DNA from: Thermaurantimonas aggregans
GTDB lineage: Bacteria; Bacteroidota; Bacteroidia; Flavobacteriales; Schleiferiaceae
Assembly: GCF_003851885.1 (NCBI RefSeq)
Contig: NZ_BHZE01000001.1
Span: 1-64,000 of the forward strand
Reading direction: 5' to 3'
Length of the DNA stretch: 64,000 nt
The notes beneath the pieces were generated by a model, which was not told the DNA's origin, searched no databases, and saw nothing but the letters and a program-made list of their open reading frames with translations. Positions within the stretch are counted from its first letter, which is position 1. Every line of letters starts with the position of its first letter. The position numbers and the translations under genes were made by a program. Positions 18,557 through 26,632 of the stretch are shown here, piece after piece.

Positions 18557-18997
18557 ATGCAAAATAAAACAACCTTTACCGGCCTATCCGTTGATGATTT
18601 TATCGAATCTGCTGTTAAAAATCCGCAAAAAAAAGCAGATTCGTATACCCTAATTCGCTTATTCAAAGATTTGACAGGAAAAGATCCCAAAATGTACGGA
18701 CCTTCGATCATCGGATTTGGTACGTATCACTACCGCTATGCCAGCGGCCATTCTGGTGAAGCGCCTGTGCTGGGATTTTCACCACGAGCATCAGCCATTT
18801 CACTTTACATCTATTCGGATACGGACAAGAGCAGAGAACTCTTGCAAAGCTTAGGGAAGTTTGAAATGGGCAAAGCGTGCATTTACGTAAAAAAGCTCAG
18901 TGATATTGATCTGGAAGTTTTAAAAGCGCTTTGTAAGGAAACAATACGATTTCTGTATGAACAATACAGCTCTGATGTAGTGTTAGGGCAAGGGTAA
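18557..18997 (+). CDS. DUF1801 (YdhG-like) family protein
   Basis: This 146-residue protein carries the DUF1801 fold: KKADSYTLIRLFKDLTG, MYGPSIIGFGTYHYRYASG and LGKFEMGKACIYVKKLSDID. The fold relates to iron-chaperone frataxin-like proteins, but no activity is established for this group. It lies in the run of genes after nadD, 36 nt before the DNA ligase. Confidence 0.88.
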   Translation: MQNKTTFTGLSVDDFIESAVKNPQKKADSYTLIRLFKDLTGKDPKMYGPSIIGFGTYHYRYASGHSGEAPVLGFSPRASAISLYIYSDTDKSRELLQSLGKFEMGKACIYVKKLSDIDLEVLKALCKETIRFLYEQYSSDVVLGQG

Positions 18998-19033
18998 AAA
19001 AACCTATTGCTGTGATTTTCTGTTATTTAGGAT

Positions 19034-20629
19034 ATGAAACGCTTCTCTGACCTCATCCGTGAGCTCGACCAAAGCAACAAGACAAATGACAAAACGGCAG
19101 CTCTCGTCAGGTATTTCCGCGAGGCTGATGACCCCGACAAGCTATGGGCAGCGGCTCTTTTCAGCGGAAAACGTCCACGCAAGGCAGCCAGTAGTACGGA
19201 GTTGCGTATATGGGCTGGCCAATTGGCAGGGTTACCCGATTGGCTGGTGCATGAAACCTGGCATATCGTAGGCGATTTAGCCGAAACCATTGCCAAAATT
19301 CTGCCGGAAGGTCCGGGAGATGCCTTTCAAGGCCTGGCCGAAAGCATGGAATTTTTAAAAAGTGCCGGTACACTCACCCCTGAAGAGAAGAAAACAGCTA
19401 TCAGTGAAAAATGGCTGCAAATGACGGTAGATGAGCGCTTTGTCTTTAATAAGCTGATGATGGGGGGCTTTCGAATCGGTGTTTCTGGTGGACTTCTACA
19501 CAGAGCTATTTCCACAGCCATTGGCCTTGAGCAAGATGCCGTTGCGCTTGCCCTTACCGGGAATTGGAACCCCGCTGAAACCACCTGGCAGGCCCTTTTT
19601 GATCGACCTGCTGACGCGAAAAACGAATTAAAGCCCTATCCGTTTTGCCTGGCGTATCCCCTTGAAGATGTACCGGAATCACTCGGTCCAGTTGGCGATT
19701 GGCTGATTGAGTACAAATGGGATGGCATCAGAGGACAGCTCATTATTCGGGGAGATGCCATTGCCCTTTGGTCAAGGGGCGAAGAACTTATTTCGGAAAG
19801 CTTTCCGGAGCTGGTAGAGGCAGCTACGTGTTTGAAGCACGCAGTTGTGCTCGACGGTGAGATTCTTCCCGTGATGAAAGATGGCCGTGTGGCGCCCTTC
19901 CATGCCCTGCAGCCCCGCCTGGGCCGAAAAAAGGTAACCAAATCTCTTATCGAAAAATATCCGGTACTCTTTAGGGTGTATGATCTGCTGGAGGCAGATG
20001 GAACAGATATGCGCACATCGCCAGCTGCTGAGCGCAGGGCAGCATTAGAGCAAATCATATCAACCTGCACCAGCTCACTCTTTGACTTATCACCTTTGAT
20101 TGATGCCAAGAGTTGGGATCAAGTAGCCCTCATTCGCTCAGAAGCACCAAAAGAGGGCAGTGAGGGGCTTATGCTCAAGCACAAACAGTCGCCCTATCAC
20201 ACCGGCCGCAAGAGGGGTGACTGGTGGAAGTGGAAAGTGGATGCCCGCACAGTAGATGCAGTACTCATCTATGCCCAGCGCGGTCACGGCCGCAGGGCAA
20301 ATCTTTACACAGACTACACCTTTGCCGTGTGGGACGGAGATACTCTTGTGCCTTTTACCAAAGCATACAGCGGCCTAACCGACGATGAAATTAAAGAAGT
20401 GGATAAATTCATCCGACAAAATACTTTGGAAAAATTTGGCCCTGTACGAAGTGTAAAACCTGAACTGGTCTTTGAAATTGCGTTTGAAGGCATACAACCA
20501 AGCAATCGACATAAAGCCGGAGTGGCCTTGAGATTCCCCAGAATCCAAAGATGGCGCTTGGATAAAAAGGCACAAGAAGCGGATACACTAGAATCCTTAC
20601 TTTTGATGGTCAAAAAGTCACAACATTAA
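19034..20629 (+). CDS. ATP-dependent DNA ligase
   Basis: This 531-residue ligase has an N-terminal DNA-binding domain (about 1-190), an adenylation domain with nucleophile K228 in EYKWDGIRGQL, and an OB domain ending near VALRFPRIQRWR. EGLMLKHKQSPYHTGRKRGDWWKWK carries motifs IV and V. It is the archaeal/LigB-like type, an accessory to the NAD-dependent LigA. In many bacteria this ligase sits with a ligase-associated exonuclease, a Lhr-type helicase and a PdeM phosphoesterase; none is next to it here. It probably acts in repair. It is 6 nt upstream of the PAS gene. Confidence 0.93.
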   Translation: MKRFSDLIRELDQSNKTNDKTAALVRYFREADDPDKLWAAALFSGKRPRKAASSTELRIWAGQLAGLPDWLVHETWHIVGDLAETIAKILPEGPGDAFQGLAESMEFLKSAGTLTPEEKKTAISEKWLQMTVDERFVFNKLMMGGFRIGVSGGLLHRAISTAIGLEQDAVALALTGNWNPAETTWQALFDRPADAKNELKPYPFCLAYPLEDVPESLGPVGDWLIEYKWDGIRGQLIIRGDAIALWSRGEELISESFPELVEAATCLKHAVVLDGEILPVMKDGRVAPFHALQPRLGRKKVTKSLIEKYPVLFRVYDLLEADGTDMRTSPAAERRAALEQIISTCTSSLFDLSPLIDAKSWDQVALIRSEAPKEGSEGLMLKHKQSPYHTGRKRGDWWKWKVDARTVDAVLIYAQRGHGRRANLYTDYTFAVWDGDTLVPFTKAYSGLTDDEIKEVDKFIRQNTLEKFGPVRSVKPELVFEIAFEGIQPSNRHKAGVALRFPRIQRWRLDKKAQEADTLESLLLMVKKSQH

Positions 20630-20635
20630 ACTGAA

Positions 20636-22219
20636 GTGAGCAAAACCCTTAAACTCTCTGCTAAAGTCTATTTTCTAATTGCCCTTGCGATTTGCATTTC
20701 GTTAGCACAATACTATTTTTATAATCAAGGCCAGGAAAAACAAAACTTACTTCAAACATTTTTCGTAATCACTTCGCGCTTTAAAAACGAAACAGCTGAA
20801 CTAAAATACCACATCCTGCTTTCAGCACATGATGGTATAACGGAAAGAGTGTTGAAAACCTATAAAGAACTGCTGAAAACCATTGATTTTTCCACACAGT
20901 TTTACGGAAATACAGACATCGATTTTAAAAAGAAAGATTATGTACTTCAAGAATTCGATAAATTAGAGAAAATCATACAAAGTTCCTATGAGGATTATTT
21001 AATTACACCAAAAGATGAAGTCGATCGCCTGAAGGGAGTCATTGAACAAGTAGATTCAGCACTCAAAGTGATCAGTGATATGATCATCGAAATGGTAGCT
21101 TACACCGATCATGAGGAAAATATTAACAAAAAAATCAACATAGCCTTTTCCCTCTCTTCGGTCTTCATTGTCATTATAATTCTCGCCGTAATTATTGTGC
21201 CACAAATTATAGAATTAGAAAATCTAAACATCGAACTTACCGCATCCAATACATTGCGAGAGTCCATCCAAAACAGCTCTCCGAATGGAATCTTATTTGT
21301 CATTAAAGATCAAATTTATCTATATAACAATACAGCAAAAGATGTAATTAAAAATCTCTCAGGTAAAGACATAAAAACCGGAGATAAACTAGAAAATCTT
21401 CTGATTGATGAATTGGTTAAAGACGAATTTTTAAAGGGCATCAAAGAGACTGTGAGCGGAAATATTTTCCATGGATATTTTTCTCACAAAAATCCAGACG
21501 GAAATATTTTTTACTACAAAGTTCTTTTCTATCCCGTTTTTGATATACGGACAAAATCATATGGTACAAGTATTATTTTTAGTAATATAACCAAAGAAAT
21601 ACTTGCTCAACAACAAATTAAAAAATCGGAGCAATACTATAGAACGATTATAGACAACAGTCATGGTATAATTTTCACCCTATCAGAAGATTTCTATATC
21701 AAATTTGCTTCACATTTAGCAGAAAAGTATTTTAACACAAGACCCCAAAATCTGGAGGGCACTAACTTTCTGGAATTAGTTCATGAAAATGACCGACAGA
21801 GAGTAGAGTTTTTCTTAAAAAAAGTTTCAAATAATCTTGTAGTAGAGGATCAAATTCAATTTTATCTTAACTCTGAAACGCATGAGACTATTTTAATGGG
21901 AAAATGCGGAATAATCGAACAGGAGAACTCAAAAGAGATTATATTGCTCTGTATTGACATTACAACTCAAGTAAAAAATGAAGAAAAACTTCAGATTCAG
22001 AATGAAAAATTACGGGAAATAGCATGGTTACAATCCCATGTAATCCGCAGACCTGTAGCTAATGCACTTGGTATATGCGAAGTGCTTATGAACAAGGATT
22101 TGTTAAATAACGGATCAGTAGAATTTAGCAACGAAAAATTGTTAGAACTTTTGTTTAAAGAAATAAAAAAAATTGACGAGGTCATCCACCGCATCAACGA
22201 AAAGACTCAGGAGCTTTGA
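20636..22219 (+). CDS. membrane PAS protein with histidine box but no kinase ATPase domain
   Basis: This 527-residue protein starts at GTG. It has TM1 (about 12-30), a helical periplasmic domain (31-165), TM2 (166-190), PAS domains at about 205-320 and 335-445, a short coiled coil, and then REIAWLQSHVIRRPVANALG with a histidine at 468 in the position of a phosphoacceptor H-box. It ends 60 residues later, without the N, G1, F and G2 boxes of HATPase_c. It could be phosphorylated by another kinase, act as a phosphatase, or be a sensor half. The downstream gene is convergent, so there is no separate ATPase gene adjacent. Confidence 0.85.
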   Translation: MSKTLKLSAKVYFLIALAICISLAQYYFYNQGQEKQNLLQTFFVITSRFKNETAELKYHILLSAHDGITERVLKTYKELLKTIDFSTQFYGNTDIDFKKKDYVLQEFDKLEKIIQSSYEDYLITPKDEVDRLKGVIEQVDSALKVISDMIIEMVAYTDHEENINKKINIAFSLSSVFIVIIILAVIIVPQIIELENLNIELTASNTLRESIQNSSPNGILFVIKDQIYLYNNTAKDVIKNLSGKDIKTGDKLENLLIDELVKDEFLKGIKETVSGNIFHGYFSHKNPDGNIFYYKVLFYPVFDIRTKSYGTSIIFSNITKEILAQQQIKKSEQYYRTIIDNSHGIIFTLSEDFYIKFASHLAEKYFNTRPQNLEGTNFLELVHENDRQRVEFFLKKVSNNLVVEDQIQFYLNSETHETILMGKCGIIEQENSKEIILLCIDITTQVKNEEKLQIQNEKLREIAWLQSHVIRRPVANALGICEVLMNKDLLNNGSVEFSNEKLLELLFKEIKKIDEVIHRINEKTQEL

Positions 22220-22221
22220 TA

Positions 22222-22899
22222 TTATTCATTAATCTCTAAAAACCGATCGATATCCTTCGATTTTCCAAAAATGACGATAATGTCGTTTTCGAGTATTTTG
22301 GTAGAAGGTTCTGGTACGCCAATAATGTGCATTTTGTCGTCAATAGCTCCCCGGCGCATAAGGGTTATTAAGTTGATGTTATATTTCTCGCGCAGGCCAA
22401 TATCTGCCAAAGTGCGGTTGCAAATGATGCGGGGAGCTTTGACTTCTATGATTTCATAGTCGTCAGGCAGGCGAATGCTCATCAGCACGGAGGGATTGAG
22501 CAGCTGCTCGGCCACGTTGTTTGATACCTCATCTTCGAGCGATAAGATTTCACGCACGCCGATTTTTTCAAGAATGCGCTTCTGAATGGGGTCTTGAGCC
22601 CGTACGATGATGCGCTCCACGTCGAGCTCCATAAGGGCGAAGGTGGTGAGTATCAGATCCTGGAAATTGGTGCCTATGGCTACCACCACGGCATCCATTT
22701 CCTGGATGTTTTGCGATTCGAGATTTTTGGGGTCGGTGGAGTCGAGGGTAATGGCGTAGGCCACATCTTCTTTAATATCTTCGACCTTTTCTTCGTTAAT
22801 GTCAATGGCCATCACTTCGGCTCCACGCTCTGAAAGCTTGCGAGCAATGGCGCTGCCAAAGCGTCCAAGGCCTATTACGGCAAACTTTCTACCTTTCAT
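22222..22899 (-). CDS. ktrA: KtrA/TrkA-type potassium uptake regulatory subunit
   Basis: This 225-residue RCK protein has an N-terminal Rossmann domain (FAVIGLGRFGSAIARKL, acidic D at MAIDINEEKVE) and a C-terminal TrkA_C domain from about 140. It binds nucleotides and gates a membrane potassium channel (KtrB/TrkH), which is not in this window. Its start overlaps the metB stop by 4 nt, so it is the last gene of a four-gene minus-strand operon. Its stop is 2 nt from the end of the convergent PAS gene. Confidence 0.92.
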   Translation of the reverse strand: MKGRKFAVIGLGRFGSAIARKLSERGAEVMAIDINEEKVEDIKEDVAYAITLDSTDPKNLESQNIQEMDAVVVAIGTNFQDLILTTFALMELDVERIIVRAQDPIQKRILEKIGVREILSLEDEVSNNVAEQLLNPSVLMSIRLPDDYEIIEVKAPRIICNRTLADIGLREKYNINLITLMRRGAIDDKMHIIGVPEPSTKILENDIIVIFGKSKDIDRFLEINE

Positions 22900-24053
22900 T
22901 GAAGTACCTGTTTCAGGTCGTTGATAAGGTCATCGGCATCTTCAAGGCCAACACTTAAGCGAATCAGAGAATCAGAGAGGCCTGCCTTTAGTCGCTCTTC
23001 GCGAGGTATGCTGGCGTGTGTCATAGTGGCCGGGTGTCCAGCTAAGGATTCTACTCCACCCAATGATTCGGCCAAGGTAAACACTTTAAACGAGGATACG
23101 GCGCGAAAGGCCTCTTCGATGTTATCACCTTTTATGGTAAATGAGATCATGCCACCAAAAGCTCGCATTTGCTTTTTGGCGATTTCGTGGCCCGGATGGT
23201 CGGGAAAGCCTGGCCAATAAACCTTTTCCACTTTGGGATGTGAGCGCAGAAAACGGGCAACCTTCTCGGCGTTTTCGCAATGGCGCTGCATGCGCACGTG
23301 GAGCGTTTTAATGCCGCGCAGAGCTAGGAAACAATCCATTGGTCCGGGTACGGCTCCAGCAGCATTTTGTAAGAAGTACAATTGCTCAGCCAAGGCGTCG
23401 TCGTTAACCACCAATGCACCCATCACTAAGTCGCTATGGCCGCCAATGTATTTGGTGGCAGAATGCATTACAATGTCGGCACCGAGCTTGAGTGGCTGCT
23501 GCAGGTAGGGTGAGGCAAAGGTGTTGTCCACCGCCAGCAGTATGCCTTTGGACTTGGCTAACTGTGCTACCGCTTCGATGTCAATCACATTGAGCATCGG
23601 ATTAGTAGGAGTTTCTACCCAGATTAAGCGCGTTTTTTCGGTGATTTTTTCTTCGATGGTGGCCAACTGCTGCATGGGCACGAAGTGAAAGCGAAGGCCG
23701 AATTTTTCATATACCCGCACAAAAAGCCTGTACGTTCCACCATAAAGGTCGTTGGTAGAGATGACTTCGTCGCCCGGATTTAGTGTTTTCAAAAGAGTGT
23801 CAATGGCCGCCAGTCCACTGGCAAAAGCAAGACCGTATTTGCCGCCTTCGATGGCTGCTAGATTAGCCTCCAAAGCTTTGCGCGTGGGATTGTGAGTGCG
23901 CGAATATTCATAGCCCTTGTGTTTGCCGGGGGCTTCTTGTGCGTAGGTCGAGGTTTGGTAAATGGGAGTCATCACAGCTCCTGTGCCGGGATCCGGTTCC
24001 AGCCCGGCGTGAATGGCACGGGTACCAAAACCCTTGTAGGGTGAATTGTTCAT
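22896..24053 (-). CDS. metB: cystathionine gamma-synthase/lyase family PLP enzyme
   Basis: This 385-residue enzyme of trans-sulfuration has FGTRAIHAGLEPDPGTGAVM at the N-terminus, YEYSRTHNPTR, and PLP lysine in MHSATKYIGGHSDLVMG. SLGGVESLAGHPATMTHAS near the C-terminus is typical. It probably makes cystathionine from an acylated homoserine and cysteine; cystathionine gamma-lyase activity cannot be excluded from sequence. It lies between kbl (8-nt gap) and ktrA (4-nt overlap). Confidence 0.88.
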   Translation of the reverse strand: MNNSPYKGFGTRAIHAGLEPDPGTGAVMTPIYQTSTYAQEAPGKHKGYEYSRTHNPTRKALEANLAAIEGGKYGLAFASGLAAIDTLLKTLNPGDEVISTNDLYGGTYRLFVRVYEKFGLRFHFVPMQQLATIEEKITEKTRLIWVETPTNPMLNVIDIEAVAQLAKSKGILLAVDNTFASPYLQQPLKLGADIVMHSATKYIGGHSDLVMGALVVNDDALAEQLYFLQNAAGAVPGPMDCFLALRGIKTLHVRMQRHCENAEKVARFLRSHPKVEKVYWPGFPDHPGHEIAKKQMRAFGGMISFTIKGDNIEEAFRAVSSFKVFTLAESLGGVESLAGHPATMTHASIPREERLKAGLSDSLIRLSVGLEDADDLINDLKQVLQ

Positions 24054-24061
24054 TTGAGGAT

Positions 24062-25255
24062 TTAAATGACGTTGAGTTTTTTTCCGACTTTGATAAAAGC
24101 TTCTACGGCGCGATCGATGTGTTCAATTTCGTGAGCGGCTGATAGTTGCACGCGAATGCGCGCTTGGTCACGGGGCACTACCGGATAGAAGAAGCCGATG
24201 ACGTAAATGCCTTCTTTTAGCAGTTCGTCGGCCATTACTTGTGAGAGGCGGGCATCGTAAAGCATTACTGGAGTGATAGGATGAATGCCAGGCTTAATAT
24301 CAAAACCAGCCTCCATCATACGGTTGCGAAAGTAGGCCGCATTGTGCATCACCTTGTCGCGAAGGGCAGTGGTTTCGCTGAGCATATCTATTACGGCAAT
24401 TGAAGCCCCTACGATGGCCGGCATAAGCGAGTTGCTAAAGAGATAGGGTCGCGATCGCTGGCGCAACATGTCGATGATTTCCTTGCGACCTGAGGTGAAG
24501 CCGCCCATTGCCCCACCAAGGGCTTTGCCAAGTGTACCGGTGATGATGTCCACGCGGCCCATGACGTTGTGAAATTCGTGGGTACCTCGGCCAGTGTTGC
24601 CAATAAATCCGGTAGCATGACACTCATCAGTCATTACCAGCGCATCGTACTTCTCGGCCAGCTCTACGATGTGATTCATCTGGGCGATGTAGCCATCCAT
24701 GCTGAATACGCCGTCTGTCACGATGATTTTATTCCGTGCTCCAGCTTCATTGGCTTCCTTGAGCTTGGCCTCCAGGTCGTTCATGTCATTGTTTTTGTAT
24801 CGATAGCGCTTTGCCTTACACAGGCGCACCCCGTCGATGATGGAGGCGTGGTTCAGCTCGTCGGAGATGATAGCGTCCATTTCGTTAAACAGCGGCTCAA
24901 AGACTCCCCCGTTGGCATCGAAGGCGGCAGCGTAGAGGATAGTGTCTTCAGTGCCGAGAAAGGCCGAAATCTTTTCCTCCAGCTCCTTGTGAATATCCTG
25001 AGTTCCGCAGATGAAGCGCACACTGGACATACCAAAGCCGTGCGTTTCTAGAGCGCGATGAGCAGCTTCGAGCACTCTGGGATGCGATGACAGCCCCAGA
25101 TAGTTGTTTGCGCAGAAGTTGAGTACTTTTTGGCCTGTATTGAGAGTGATTTCTGGTCCTTGAGGTGAGGTAATGATGCGCTCGCGTTTGTAAAGGCCGG
25201 CTTCTTCAATGCTTTTCAGCTCGTCGGCAAGTCGCTGTTTGAGAGTACCGTACAT
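24062..25255 (-). CDS. kbl: glycine C-acetyltransferase
   Basis: This 397-residue PLP enzyme of the alpha-oxoamine synthase family converts 2-amino-3-ketobutyrate and CoA to glycine and acetyl-CoA. [14 protein letters not shown] and [15 protein letters not shown] are diagnostic for KBL rather than BioF or Spt. The PLP lysine lies in [15 protein letters not shown]. The usual partner, threonine dehydrogenase (tdh), is not in this window. The gene lies 10 nt after the sugar kinase and 8 nt before metB. Confidence 0.93.
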   Translation of the reverse strand: MYGTLKQRLADELKSIEEAGLYKRERIITSPQGPEITLNTGQKVLNFCANNYLGLSSHPRVLEAAHRALETHGFGMSSVRFICGTQDIHKELEEKISAFLGTEDTILYAAAFDANGGVFEPLFNEMDAIISDELNHASIIDGVRLCKAKRYRYKNNDMNDLEAKLKEANEAGARNKIIVTDGVFSMDGYIAQMNHIVELAEKYDALVMTDECHATGFIGNTGRGTHEFHNVMGRVDIITGTLGKALGGAMGGFTSGRKEIIDMLRQRSRPYLFSNSLMPAIVGASIAVIDMLSETTALRDKVMHNAAYFRNRMMEAGFDIKPGIHPITPVMLYDARLSQVMADELLKEGIYVIGFFYPVVPRDQARIRVQLSAAHEIEHIDRAVEAFIKVGKKLNVI

Positions 25256-25265
25256 AGGATTGCAT

Positions 25266-26207
25266 TTAAATGAGTTGTTTCAGAGTCGAAAAATCCATCT
25301 CATAGTGAGTCAATGCCCGGAAGAGGCGGTGGCGGTGTGCCAGTTCGTCGAGTGTGAGTTCTTCAAGGCGCTGTGTTCCGAATTTTTCCACACAAAAGGA
25401 AGCCATTGCCGAAGCGTGAATGATGGCGCGCTTCATGTTTTCGAAGCTCACATCGTCGGTGCGGGCAAGGTAAGAGATAAATCCGCCAGCAAATGTATCT
25501 CCGGCTCCGGTGGGATCGAAGACTTCTTCCAGGGGCAGTGCCGGCGCTATGAAAATGTGCCCTTCGCCGAAGAGCAAAGCACCGTGCTCTCCTTTTTTTA
25601 TGATCAAGTATTTTGGCCCCATTTGCAGGATTTTAGAAGCTGCTTTTACCAGTGAGTATTCGCCGGAGAGCTGTCGGGCTTCTGAATCGTTAATGGTGAG
25701 TACATCCACGTTTTTCAAGTTTTCCATCAGGTCGTCCCAATGGTGCTCCATCCAGTAGTTCATGGTGTCGAGCACGATTAAGCGCGGACGCTCGTTCATC
25801 TGTTCCAGCACACGCTGTTGCACGCTGGGCATCAGGTTGCCGAGCATCAGGTATTTGCTGTCTTTGAAATGGTCGGGAAGTACAGGGTCGAAATCGGCCA
25901 GCACATTGAGCTGGGTTTCAACCGTATCTCTGGTATTCATATCGAGGTGGTACCGCCCGCTCCAGAAAAAGGTCTTCTGACCTGACTTCACCTGAAGGCC
26001 ACTAGTATCTACTCCCCGCTCGCGCAGCATCTGAATGGTTTCATCGGGAAAATCATCTCCCACCACCGAAACCAAGCGAATCTCCGGCAACAGATACGAA
26101 GCTGCCAGACTTATGTAGGTGGCAGCGCCACCGATGATTTTATCTGTCTTGCCAAACGGGGTCTCCAGAGCATCAAAGGCTACCGTACCCACTACTAATA
26201 AACTCAT
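25266..26207 (-). CDS. PfkB family carbohydrate kinase
   Basis: This 313-residue ribokinase-fold kinase starts [19 protein letters not shown] and has [14 protein letters not shown] (substrate side) and [17 protein letters not shown], which holds the catalytic Asp and anion hole. The substrate could be a sugar or a nucleoside and cannot be told from sequence. It is the first gene of the minus operon, with a -7 element at 26237-26244. Confidence 0.9.
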   Translation of the reverse strand: MSLLVVGTVAFDALETPFGKTDKIIGGAATYISLAASYLLPEIRLVSVVGDDFPDETIQMLRERGVDTSGLQVKSGQKTFFWSGRYHLDMNTRDTVETQLNVLADFDPVLPDHFKDSKYLMLGNLMPSVQQRVLEQMNERPRLIVLDTMNYWMEHHWDDLMENLKNVDVLTINDSEARQLSGEYSLVKAASKILQMGPKYLIIKKGEHGALLFGEGHIFIAPALPLEEVFDPTGAGDTFAGGFISYLARTDDVSFENMKRAIIHASAMASFCVEKFGTQRLEELTLDELAHRHRLFRALTHYEMDFSTLKQLI

Positions 26208-26236
26208 GTAAACGATTTAAATAGACCAAACTGCGG

Positions 26237-26244
26237 CAAATATA
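26237..26244 (-). promoter_or_regulatory. -7 promoter element for the pfkB-kbl-metB-ktrA operon
   Basis: On the minus strand this reads TATATTTG, an exact TAnnTTTG match, 29 nt upstream of the start at 26207. Confidence 0.6.
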
Positions 26245-26619
26245 GAGGTATGCTGGTGAATGCGATTATGAAGTACCACAGCTATGTACATCAATTAACA
26301 GAATTACGACGGTTAAACATCTTAATAAAACAATCACTTGGATACCTGTGTGCTATATTTAAGGTTTAATCTCCTCGATGGAGCATCTAAATAATGTTTC
26401 TAATGTATACCGACCTTCAGTCGGTCCTGTCTGCCTGTTGTTATTGGAAGTTTAAATGTTTCTTGTACTTGAAATAGTTTATTTTAACCAAAAATCACTT
26501 TTTCATCCAGCGAAAATGTAGATAATCTTTAAACTCAGAGAGTTTGATAAAAAAGTAAAAACCATTTTTTGATTTTCATCTTCAAGAAAACATAACTCCC
26601 GCAATCGCCTGTTTTCAGA

Positions 26620-26627
26620 TATATTTG
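26620..26627 (+). promoter_or_regulatory. -7 promoter element directly before the 26633 gene
   Basis: TATATTTG matches TAnnTTTG exactly and ends only 5 nt before the ATG at 26633. The transcript would then begin at or almost at the start codon. Confidence 0.45.
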
Positions 26628-26632
26628 TTAGT

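Larger units (their letters stand above)
26208..26632. other. intergenic region with divergent promoters and one hairpin
   Basis: No gene is supported here; the longest open frame is a 39-codon one at 26250-26369 with no recognisable features. The region holds -7 elements for both flanking genes and a hairpin, ACCGAC/GTCGGT with loop CTTCA, at 26409-26425. Confidence 0.6.

Noticed and set aside
26250-26369. 39-codon plus-strand open frame before the 26633 gene
   Set aside because: It has no promoter in position, no domain and no signal; its length is expected by chance.
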